DNA from: Gemmatimonadaceae bacterium
GTDB lineage: Bacteria; Gemmatimonadota; Gemmatimonadetes; Gemmatimonadales; Gemmatimonadaceae
Assembly (NCBI GenBank): GCA_025929535.1
Contig: JAICLZ010000004.1
Location: forward strand, 1 to 64,000
DNA length: 64,000 nt
Direction of reading: 5' to 3'
Shown here: one piece after another, positions 18,365 through 26,169 of the stretch
How positions within the stretch are numbered: position 1 is the first letter of the stretch
Layout: every line of letters begins with the position of its first letter
Position numbers and translations under genes: made by a program
The notes under the pieces: model-generated
The model's input: only the letters and a program-made list of their open reading frames with translations
Database searches by the model: none
What the model was told of the DNA's origin: nothing

Positions 18365-18814
18365 ATGTCGTTTGCAGGTCGCTCCTCCGCGTTCACGCTG
18401 GTCGCGACCGCGCTCATCATCGCGGCGCCGCGCGCGCAGCAGCCGGGCACCTTCGACGACCTTGCCTCGTGCTCGAACTACGGATATCCGGGTGTGGACG
18501 TGTTCGCGCCAGGCGGGGATTTCGCTGCGGGAAATGTCCTCGCGGATCTGGTGATCGGTGCCTGCCGCAGCTTCTCCAATCCCGATTGCGCCGATGGACG
18601 GTCGTACGCGCTCGGTGACGGAACGAGCTTCGCAGCGCCGCTCGCCGCCGGCGAAGCCGCCGTGATCCAGTCCGACACGCCGGACCGCAAGACCAAGCTG
18701 GACCAGTGCATCATCCAGACGGGGGATCCATTGAGCGGTCGCGTGCCCGACCGCGTCTTCGGCTTCGGCCGCATCGACGTGCTCGCAGGCATTCACTGCA
18801 AGCGAATCAACTGA
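18365..18814 (+). CDS. Truncated subtilisin-like (S8) protease remnant with its own signal peptide
   Basis: The 149-residue product starts with a signal-like segment (SAFTLVATALIIAAPRAQQ) that joins straight to the last third of an S8 catalytic domain. SCSNYGYPGVDVFAPGGDF matches the strand before the serine motif, and GDGTSFAAPLAAGEAAVI is the catalytic-serine motif. The catalytic Asp, His and oxyanion Asn regions are absent, and the 177 bp upstream cannot hold them. It can therefore not be an active protease by itself. The ATG has a weak GAGG upstream. It is either a decayed gene with an internal deletion or a short secreted protein derived from one. Confidence 0.65.
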   Translation: MSFAGRSSAFTLVATALIIAAPRAQQPGTFDDLASCSNYGYPGVDVFAPGGDFAAGNVLADLVIGACRSFSNPDCADGRSYALGDGTSFAAPLAAGEAAVIQSDTPDRKTKLDQCIIQTGDPLSGRVPDRVFGFGRIDVLAGIHCKRIN

Positions 18815-18989
18815 GCGTGCATCCGAGCGCGCATCGGGCGCGGACGCGATTACCGGGCTCGTCCGCGCTCGATCTCGCTCGGGGCATGGAGCGTGCACCC
18901 GCTGGTACGACTGTTCACTAGCGGACGCAGAGCATCAAGGGCCAGCATTGCGCCCCGCACGCTGATTCATCTGGCCACGGAGCACTCCT

Positions 18990-19508
18990 ATGACAATGAA
19001 AAACGACGACGTCGTCTCGGTACTCGAGGATCTGATCGAGACGTGCCAGGACGGAATTGAGGGGTTCAAGACCGCGAGCGAATCCGTCGAGAATCCAGCT
19101 GCGAAGACGTTGTTCCTGAGCAGGCTTCCCAACATCCAGCGCGGCATGGCCGAGCTGAAGGCGGAAGTGCGCCGGCTCGGGGGCGATCCGAACAAGTCGG
19201 GCACGGTAGGTGGCGCCATTCATCGTGGATGGATCAACCTGAAGTCGGCGGTCACCGGGAAGAATGAAGAGGCGATCATCAACGAGTGCGAGCGCGGCGA
19301 AGAGCACGCGGCGCACGTGTACGAAGACGCGCTGAAGAAGGATCTTCCCATGGACACGCGCTCGATCGTCGAGCGCCAGTATCGGGGCGTGGTCGAGAAT
19401 CTCGAGCGCGTCCGCGCCCTGAGCCACGATCGATCGAAGTCCACTACCGGCACCACGGGTTCCTCCACCACTCGCACGAGCGAAGGAGACATTCGTCCTT
19501 CCGCCTGA
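18990..19508 (+). CDS. PA2169 family four-helix-bundle protein (DUF2383)
   Basis: Cytoplasmic 172-residue protein of the DUF2383 family, a ferritin-like four-helix bundle often linked to stress responses; no biochemical role is established. The helices show as DDVVSVLEDLIETCQDGIEG, KTLFLSRLPNIQRGMAELK, and ECERGEEHAAHVYEDALKK. The tail after about residue 148 is Thr/Ser-rich (STTGTTGSSTT) and probably disordered. GGAG sits 7 nt before the ATG at 18990. A hairpin follows the gene, so it is probably monocistronic. Confidence 0.85.
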   Translation: MTMKNDDVVSVLEDLIETCQDGIEGFKTASESVENPAAKTLFLSRLPNIQRGMAELKAEVRRLGGDPNKSGTVGGAIHRGWINLKSAVTGKNEEAIINECERGEEHAAHVYEDALKKDLPMDTRSIVERQYRGVVENLERVRALSHDRSKSTTGTTGSSTTRTSEGDIRPSA

Positions 19509-19533
19509 TCGCATGAGCAGGCGTCCGTAGGCA

Positions 19534-19571
19534 CGTGCCCGCATCGCGAGCGACTTCGCGGTGCGGGCACG
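19534..19571. terminator. Hairpin after the DUF2383 gene
   Basis: CGTGCCCGCA pairs with TGCGGGCACG, with further imperfect pairing inside (about 15 bp in all). It lies 25 nt after the stop. There is no long T run (GCTCGTTCCC), so it is a probable rather than a certain terminator. It spans the track start at 19561, which is one reason to place the next gene's start further down. Confidence 0.55.
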
Positions 19572-19641
19572 CTCGTTCCCCCCACTTGCCACGTCGCGTG
19601 ACGGGAGGTATCTCGAAGGCTCCCCCGTCGCCGAGGCTCAG

Positions 19642-22600
19642 TTGTCGCTCCGTCCGATTCGTCGTCAGCTCCAACGCGTGACGACGTCATTTGTGTGCGT
19701 CGCCCTCCTCTCGTTTCTCTCCGCCGGCACACTCGCCGCGCAGAAGATCAAATACCCGGGCTCGATCAGCGAAGACACGGTTTCCTGGCGCGGGCTGCGC
19801 TGGCGCGACATCGGGATCTTTCGCGGCGGCCGGAGCATCGCGGTCGCCGGCTCGGCGAAACGTCCCTTCGAGTACTGGATGGGAACGACCGGCGGCGGTG
19901 TGTTCAAGACCACCGATGGCGGCAACAGCTGGTCGCCCGCGAGCGATGGCTACTTCGGCGGCACCATCGGATCGATCGCGGTGAGCGAGTCCGATCCCGA
20001 TGTCGTGTACGTCGGCACGGGCGAGCACGCGATCCGCGGCAACGTCTCGCACGGCGATGGCGTGTTCAAATCCACTGATGACGGAAAGACGTGGAGCTAC
20101 GTCGGACTCGCGGCCACGCAGCAGATCTCGCGCGTGCGCATTCATCCCACGAATCCCGACATCGTGTGGGTGGCGGCGTTCGGCCACGTGTACGGCCCGA
20201 ATGCAGATCGCGGCGTGTTCAAGACGACGGACGGCGGCAAGACGTGGCGGAAGGTGCTCTTCCGCAACGATTCGACCGGCGCGGCCGATCTGGTGGTCGA
20301 CCCGTCCAATCCCGACATCCTCTACGCGTCGTTCTGGCAGGCGTATCGCAGGCCGTGGATTCTTTCTTCGGGCGGCGCGGGCTCGAGCATCTACAAGAGC
20401 ACGGATGGCGGTGAGCACTGGACGGAGCTCACGCACAACACTGGGCTCCCTCCGGGAGTGCTCGGGCGCATTGGCCTCGAGGTGTCGCGCGCCAAGCCGT
20501 CGCTGGTGTGGGCGCTGATCGAGGCGGACTCCGGCGGCCTCTATCGCTCGGATGATGCCGGTGCCACGTGGCGATTCGTGAACGGCGATCACCGCATTCG
20601 CGAGCGCGCGTGGTACTACATGCGCATCATGGCGGATCCCGTCGACACGAACCTGATCTACGCGCCGAACGTGTCGCTCATGAAGAGCACCGATGGCGGC
20701 AAGCATTTCGTCAGGCTCGCTGAACCGCACGGCGACAACCACGATCTGTGGATCGCGTCGAACGACGGCAAGCGCATGATCCAGTCGAGCGATGGCGGCG
20801 CGAGCGTGTCGTACACGCGCGGCGAGACGTGGACGGACCAGGACTATTCGACGGCGCAGTTCTACCACGTCGAGACGACGAACCATTTTCCCTATCGCGT
20901 CTGCGGCGCGCAGCAGGACAACTCGGGCGTGTGCGGACCGAGTCGCTTTCCCGGCGGCATTCCGCGCAGCGAATGGTACGACGTGAGCGGCGAGGCGGGC
21001 TTCGTGCAGGCGCGCGCCGATGATCCGGACATCACGTACGGTGGCGACAACAGCGGTTTCATCGGCCGCCTCGATCATCGCACCGGGTTCTTGCGGCTCA
21101 TCGACGTGTGGCCCGAAAGTCCCGACGGACATCCGGCGAGCGAAGCGAAGTACCGTTTCCAGTGGACGGCTCCGCTCCTGCTCTCGCCCCACGATCCGCA
21201 CACGCTCTATGCGGGCGGCAATCGACTGTTCCGCACGCTCACCGAGGGACAGAGCTGGACCGCGGTCTCACCCGACCTCACGCGCCACGATCCGGCGACG
21301 CTCGGCATCTCGGGCGGCCCGATTACCTCTGACCAGACCACGGCCGAGTACTATGCGACGATCTTCGCGCTCGCGGAATCGCCGCTCGCGAAGGGTGAGC
21401 TGTGGGCAGGATCGGATGATGGGCTGCTGCACCTCTCGCGCGATGCCGGCGCGACGTGGAGCGACATCACGCCCAAGCAGTTCGGCGACTTCACGCGCGT
21501 CTCGAGCATCGAGCCGAGCCACTTCGCGCGCGGTACGGCGTACGTCGCGGTGAATCGGTATCAGCTCGAAGACATGAAGCCGTACATCTGGAAGACCACC
21601 GATTTCGGCAAGAGCTGGTCGCGCCTCGATGGCGGACTTCCGCCCACCGAGTTCGTGCGCGTCGTACGCGAAGATCCCGTGCGCAAGGGGCTGCTGTTCG
21701 CGGGCACGGAGCGCGGCGTGTGGGTGAGCTTCGACGACGGCGCGACGTGGAAATCCCTGCGCCGCAATCTGCCGATCGTTCCCGTGCACGACCTCGCGAT
21801 CAAGGACGGCGATCTCGTCGCCGCGACGCACGGCCGCGGATTCTGGATTCTCGATGACATCTCGCCGCTCCGGCAGATGACCGAGCAGACGGCGAGCGCT
21901 CCCGCACATCTCTACAAGGCGAAGGATGCGTGGCGCGTGATCTGGGGAAATCCCGAGGAGCCCGACCCCGCTCGCCCCGTGGGAATGAACCCGCCCGACG
22001 GCGCGCTGATCTACTACTCGCTCGCCGAGCCGCGCCAGCTCGTGACTGTCGACATCCTCGATGCGCGGCATCATCTCATCAAGTCGTTCTCCAGTGTGCA
22101 GGATTCGCTCTCCCGCGTGGATAGCGTGCACGCGGACAGCGTGCATCACGTCGAGGTGGACAGCGCGCGACGTGTGCGCAACGACTCGCTCGCGAAGGCG
22201 GGCAAGCAGCCCGACACATCGAAGGTCGTGTACGGCGGCGAAGAGTCCGGACTCGGCGAGGAAGAAAAGCCGTGGCCGCAGCGCGTGCCGCCTCAGCCGC
22301 GCGCACCCGACAAGCGGGGGCTCAACCGCTTTGCATGGAATCTCCGCTATCCGGAAGTACAGGGCTTCGCCGGAATGGTGGACATTCTCACGAGCGGGCC
22401 CATCGCGCTTCCGGGCCGCTATTGGGTGCGGCTGCACGTGGGCAGCTACGTGGACTCGGCGAGCTTTCTGCTCAAGGAAGATCCGCGCGTGAAGGCGACA
22501 CCCGCGGAGGTTGCGGCGCAGTTCGCGTTCCTCGAACGAGTTCGCGATACGGTGAACGCGGGCACCACCGCGATCATCACGATTCGCAACGTGCGCGAGC

Positions 22601-23010
22601 AGCTGGACGACCGGCTCGCTTCCGTGCACGGCGCCGACAGCATCGCGCTCGCGCCGGCGGCCACCGAGCTGCGGGATTCACTCCTGGCGGCCGAGAAGCG
22701 GTTGTATCAGGTGCATCTGCGCGCGGATGAGGATGCGCTGAATTATCCCGCCGCCGTGGTCGAGCGCATCAGCGCGCTCACGGCGCAGGTGTCCGCGGTG
22801 ACCGCTCGTCCCACAGACCAGCAGGTTGGCGTCTTCCGCCAGTTCGCACCGGTCTTGCAAAAGAATCTCGTGGCGTACAAGCGCGTCCTCGCCGTCGAGC
22901 TTCCGAAGATCAACGACAAGCTTCAGAAGCTGGGCAAGCCGCCGATCCAGCCGCAGGCGAAGGAGATTCGTCCGCCCAGGACGGTGGCATCGATTCGGCA
23001 AGCGAGATAA
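19642..23010 (+). CDS. Exported BNR/Asp-box (sortilin VPS10-like) propeller protein
   Basis: Large secreted beta-propeller of the glycosyl-hydrolase-like/VPS10 group that is very common in Gemmatimonadota and Bacteroidota; catalytic activity is unproven. At least nine Asp-box turns are visible, e.g. KTTDGGNSWS, KSTDDGKTWS, KTTDGGKTWR, KSTDGGEHWT, RSDDAGATWR and SFDDGATWKS, followed by THGRGFWILDDISPL. The C-terminal 350 residues hold a charged linker and a domain containing GLNRFAWNLRYPEVQGF. I prefer a TTG start at 19642 (GAGG 5 nt upstream; basic N-region, signal peptide ending AGTLAAQ), giving 1122 residues. GTG 19678 and ATG 19561 are alternatives. Confidence 0.88.
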   Translation: MSLRPIRRQLQRVTTSFVCVALLSFLSAGTLAAQKIKYPGSISEDTVSWRGLRWRDIGIFRGGRSIAVAGSAKRPFEYWMGTTGGGVFKTTDGGNSWSPASDGYFGGTIGSIAVSESDPDVVYVGTGEHAIRGNVSHGDGVFKSTDDGKTWSYVGLAATQQISRVRIHPTNPDIVWVAAFGHVYGPNADRGVFKTTDGGKTWRKVLFRNDSTGAADLVVDPSNPDILYASFWQAYRRPWILSSGGAGSSIYKSTDGGEHWTELTHNTGLPPGVLGRIGLEVSRAKPSLVWALIEADSGGLYRSDDAGATWRFVNGDHRIRERAWYYMRIMADPVDTNLIYAPNVSLMKSTDGGKHFVRLAEPHGDNHDLWIASNDGKRMIQSSDGGASVSYTRGETWTDQDYSTAQFYHVETTNHFPYRVCGAQQDNSGVCGPSRFPGGIPRSEWYDVSGEAGFVQARADDPDITYGGDNSGFIGRLDHRTGFLRLIDVWPESPDGHPASEAKYRFQWTAPLLLSPHDPHTLYAGGNRLFRTLTEGQSWTAVSPDLTRHDPATLGISGGPITSDQTTAEYYATIFALAESPLAKGELWAGSDDGLLHLSRDAGATWSDITPKQFGDFTRVSSIEPSHFARGTAYVAVNRYQLEDMKPYIWKTTDFGKSWSRLDGGLPPTEFVRVVREDPVRKGLLFAGTERGVWVSFDDGATWKSLRRNLPIVPVHDLAIKDGDLVAATHGRGFWILDDISPLRQMTEQTASAPAHLYKAKDAWRVIWGNPEEPDPARPVGMNPPDGALIYYSLAEPRQLVTVDILDARHHLIKSFSSVQDSLSRVDSVHADSVHHVEVDSARRVRNDSLAKAGKQPDTSKVVYGGEESGLGEEEKPWPQRVPPQPRAPDKRGLNRFAWNLRYPEVQGFAGMVDILTSGPIALPGRYWVRLHVGSYVDSASFLLKEDPRVKATPAEVAAQFAFLERVRDTVNAGTTAIITIRNVREQLDDRLASVHGADSIALAPAATELRDSLLAAEKRLYQVHLRADEDALNYPAAVVERISALTAQVSAVTARPTDQQVGVFRQFAPVLQKNLVAYKRVLAVELPKINDKLQKLGKPPIQPQAKEIRPPRTVASIRQAR

Positions 23011-23032
23011 ATCGCCGGCCGATGGCGGGCCT

Positions 23033-24250
23033 CTATCTGGGCTGCACGTCCGGGAAGAGGCTCGTCATCACTGCGTCGGCAACGACCGCGCGAAGCATTC
23101 CGAATTTCGGCGTGTCGCGGGTGGGGTTCACGCGGTTGGTCAGCAGCACGACCACGATGTCGCGCGTGGGGTCGATCCAGATCGAGGTGCCGGTGTAGCC
23201 CGTGTGCCCGAAGCTCAGCCCGGACATGTAGTGCCCGGCCGATGAATTCTCGGAGGGCGTGTCCCAGCCCAGCGCACGTGATGAGCCCGCGGGTTGATTC
23301 TGGCGCAGCGTCCACGTCACGAGCTCGCTCGGAGGCTGCAGCGGGCCGGCGTAGCTGCGCCCCGTGGCGCCCGCGAGCACCCATTCCCCGAACCGCAGCA
23401 GATCGTCCGCATCGCTGAAGAGTCCCGCGTGGCCGGAGACACCACCGAGGCGCCACGCGTTCTCGTCGTGCACCTCACCGCGCAGCGCTGTCGTGGGTCG
23501 GCCGGGCACCGCCTCGATCTCGGTTGAGGCGATCTCGTCGCGCCACTCGCGGGGAGGGAGGAAGCGCATGCGCGTGAACCCAAGCGGCCGCGCCACGCGC
23601 TCGGCGAAGAGTGCGTCGAGCCGCTCGTGATACTGCTTTTCGAGGATCGCGCCGAGCGTGATGGCGCTCAAGTCCGAGTAGACGAAGACCGCGCCCGGAA
23701 CGGTGTCGAGGCTCGCGCCGAGCGCCTCCTCGAGCCCGGCACTCCTGCTTCCGGGATGCATCCAGAGCGGTGGCACCGGATCGGGCGGCAGTCCGCTGTC
23801 GTGCAGCAGGAGGTCGCGCACGACCACGCGTGATTTTTCGCCGCTTCCGCGCCCGAACTCGGGGAGGTAGTGCACCACGGGCGAGTCGAGCTCGATGCGA
23901 TGCTCGTGCGCCGCCATCATCGCCAGGGTGGTGAGCGCGACCACCTTCGTGAGCGATGCCATGTCGTAGATGGTGCGTCCATCCGGCGGACGTGGATCAT
24001 CGACCGCGAGCTGGCCGATCGAGTGCTCGAAGTGCCGTCCGCCCAGCGATACCGCGAGCACGGCGCCGGGAGCGGCGCCAGCGGCGATCGCGGAATCGAG
24101 CGTGCGCGCGGCGGGCTCCAGCCGCATCGAGAGCGCGGCGTCGACTGGTATGGGATCGGTGCGGGGGAGCGCGACGTGCGCGCACGCGGTGACCGCGGCG
24201 AGCACACACGCGCCCGCGATCGGCGCGACACCCACGTGATGATTTCGCAT
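23033..24250 (-). CDS. Class C beta-lactamase-like serine hydrolase, lipoprotein
   Basis: Periplasmic serine hydrolase of the beta-lactamase class C/esterase/D-aminopeptidase superfamily. The N-terminus is a signal peptide with lipobox AAVTAC. The catalytic SxxK motif is ASLTKV, the second motif is YSD within FVYSDLSAITLGAIL, and the third is HTG within GHTGYTGTSIWIDP. The C-terminus reads DIVVVLLTNRVNPTRD, usual for this family. Length is 405 residues. Convergent with the BNR propeller with 22 bp between them. Whether it acts on beta-lactams, peptidoglycan or esters cannot be told from sequence. Confidence 0.9.
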   Translation of the reverse strand: MRNHHVGVAPIAGACVLAAVTACAHVALPRTDPIPVDAALSMRLEPAARTLDSAIAAGAAPGAVLAVSLGGRHFEHSIGQLAVDDPRPPDGRTIYDMASLTKVVALTTLAMMAAHEHRIELDSPVVHYLPEFGRGSGEKSRVVVRDLLLHDSGLPPDPVPPLWMHPGSRSAGLEEALGASLDTVPGAVFVYSDLSAITLGAILEKQYHERLDALFAERVARPLGFTRMRFLPPREWRDEIASTEIEAVPGRPTTALRGEVHDENAWRLGGVSGHAGLFSDADDLLRFGEWVLAGATGRSYAGPLQPPSELVTWTLRQNQPAGSSRALGWDTPSENSSAGHYMSGLSFGHTGYTGTSIWIDPTRDIVVVLLTNRVNPTRDTPKFGMLRAVVADAVMTSLFPDVQPR

Positions 24251-24406
24251 CCGAGCAAACTAATGGGCGGCGATGTCCGCTTCCGGAGCGCTTTCACGTT
24301 CTACAAGGAAGCACGAGTGCGGGCCTGGCATCCGGGCACGGGTCTGCGCAGTATCGCTCGCGCGGACTTCCGCGCGCCCACTATCCCACGTCCCCCAGGA
24401 GGACGT

Positions 24407-25231
24407 ATGACTCGCATCATCTCAACCCGCGGTACCACCCGAGGACCCGCTCTCACCCGTCGCACCACCCTTGCCCTTGGTGCACTCCTGGCTGTCATGG
24501 CGTGCTCCAGCGACTCGAGCATCACCGCGAACACCAACCGCCAGCGGTCGGACGCGCGCCTGCCGACGCACGACGAGCTCCAGGCGGCGCTCGAGTTCGC
24601 GCGCGGTACCCCGAATGGTGGATTCAATCTCGACATGTGGGCCACCGTGGTCGATCGCAGCGGCAAGGTCGTCGCCGTTGCGTACACCGGCGAAAAGGAA
24701 GGCGATCAGTGGCAGGGAAGCCGCGTCATCTCGGCCCAGAAGGCGAATACCGGCAACGCGTTCAGCCTTCCGGGGCTCGCGCTCTCGAGCGCGAATCTCT
24801 ACGCGGCGGCGCAGCCGGGCGGCACGCTCTTCGGGCTCCAGGAATCGAACCCGGTGGACCCGGACGTGGCCTACCGCGGGAACGTGGCCGACTTCGGAAC
24901 CGATCACGATCCGATGATCGGCGGCCGAATCGGGGGGATCAACGTGTTCGGTGGCGGATTCCCGCTCTACGCGAGCGACGGGACGCTGATCGGCGGCCTC
25001 GGAGTGAGCGGCGACGCCTCGTGCGCGGATCACAACATCGGATGGAAGACGCGCGACCGGCTCAACCTGGACTTCGTGCCGGCAGGCGTCAGCCCCACGA
25101 ATGACGACAACATCATCTACGACCTCGACGCGAACGACCACAGCGCCAGCGGCTTCGGACATCCCGAGTGTTTCGCCGCGTCGACGGCGATCAGCAACGC
25201 GCTTCCGCACGACTACCCGATCGGCCACTGA
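24407..25231 (+). CDS. GlcG/HbpS-like heme-binding family lipoprotein
   Basis: A 274-residue lipoprotein (lipobox LLAVMAC, then SSDSS) whose body is a GlcG/HbpS domain: HDELQAALEFARGTPNGG, RVISAQKANTGNAFSLPG, and the hallmark GGFPLYASDGTLIGGLGVSG near the C-terminus. Members bind or degrade heme, or have unknown roles beside glycolate genes. The ATG at 24407 is preceded by AGGAGG. The long upstream extension in the track lies over the divergent hydrolase. It is followed at 206 nt by the DUF305 gene on the same strand. The final residues ECFAASTAISNALPHDYPIG look like an extension not found in the core domain. Confidence 0.8.
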   Translation: MTRIISTRGTTRGPALTRRTTLALGALLAVMACSSDSSITANTNRQRSDARLPTHDELQAALEFARGTPNGGFNLDMWATVVDRSGKVVAVAYTGEKEGDQWQGSRVISAQKANTGNAFSLPGLALSSANLYAAAQPGGTLFGLQESNPVDPDVAYRGNVADFGTDHDPMIGGRIGGINVFGGGFPLYASDGTLIGGLGVSGDASCADHNIGWKTRDRLNLDFVPAGVSPTNDDNIIYDLDANDHSASGFGHPECFAASTAISNALPHDYPIGH

Positions 25232-25437
25232 GATCGAGCAGTCCAAACAGGACTTCTCACGGGGCCGGCCAACTGCCGGCTCCGGGAGAGGGGTAGACGC
25301 GGGGCTGACCCCGGCTTCAATTTGCTGTTCGCCCCGCGCGGGCGAGGCACGGGGTCCAATCACAACGGGGCAAGCGAGTCGTGCGTACGCTGTCGGGAAT
25401 CGCTGACCGACCGCTCGCTTCCGGGAACGTCATCATC

Positions 25438-26121
25438 ATGAGCTCAGTCACTCGTACGATATCGGCGCTGCTCGGGGCCTGCGCGCTCGCGGCCTGCGGC
25501 GGCCACACCGGCGCGAACGAGGGCGCCGCGGCGCCCACGCCCGCGAGCGCGCAGGGCGAAGCAGCCGCGATCGCGAAGGCGCGGGCGGACAGCATCCGCT
25601 ATCCCTATACCGCGGCGGATGTGCACTTCATGCAGGGCATGATCGGCCACCATTCGCAGGCCATCGCGATGGCGTCGTGGGCACCGTCGCATGGCGCCAG
25701 CGCGTCCGTGCAGCGTCTGGCGGAGCGCATCATCAACGCCCAGCAGGACGAGATCGCGACGATGCAGCAGTGGCTCACGGACCGGCGCCAGACGGTGCCG
25801 GAGGCCAAGGCCGGCCCGATGAAGATGATGATGAACGGGAAGGAGCAGGAGATGCTCATGCCCGGCATGCTCACGGCGGAGCAAATGCACGAGCTCGACC
25901 TCGCGAGAGGGCCCGGCTTCGACCGGCTCTTTCTCGCCGACATGATCCAGCACCACAAGGGCGCCGTCTCCATGGTGCAGGATCTCTTCGGCACGTACGG
26001 CGCCGCGCAGGACGAGCTCACGTTCAAGTTCGCCTCCGATGTGAACGTCGATCAGACCACCGAGATCGCGCGCATGGAGAGGATGCTCACCGCCTTCTCG
26101 CTCGAGCATCGCGCGCAGTAG
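25438..26121 (+). CDS. DUF305 family lipoprotein
   Basis: A 227-residue lipoprotein (MSSVTRTISALLGACALAAC). Two copies of the DUF305 signature are clear: HFMQGMIGHHSQAIAMA and LFLADMIQHHKGAVSM, a repeated helical hairpin of ferritin-like type. A Met-rich insert between them (KMMMNGKEQEMLMPGM) and the paired HH/M residues suggest metal binding, possibly copper; that is inference, as DUF305 biochemistry is poorly defined. The ATG at 25438 gives the proper lipoprotein start; the track start adds 19 unlikely residues. The LVIVD propeller starts 48 nt after its stop, so the two are very likely co-transcribed. Confidence 0.88.
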   Translation: MSSVTRTISALLGACALAACGGHTGANEGAAAPTPASAQGEAAAIAKARADSIRYPYTAADVHFMQGMIGHHSQAIAMASWAPSHGASASVQRLAERIINAQQDEIATMQQWLTDRRQTVPEAKAGPMKMMMNGKEQEMLMPGMLTAEQMHELDLARGPGFDRLFLADMIQHHKGAVSMVQDLFGTYGAAQDELTFKFASDVNVDQTTEIARMERMLTAFSLEHRAQ

Positions 26122-26169
26122 TCGCGCTGTCATTCACCGGTACACACCGCACTTCTGGAGGTATTCGCA

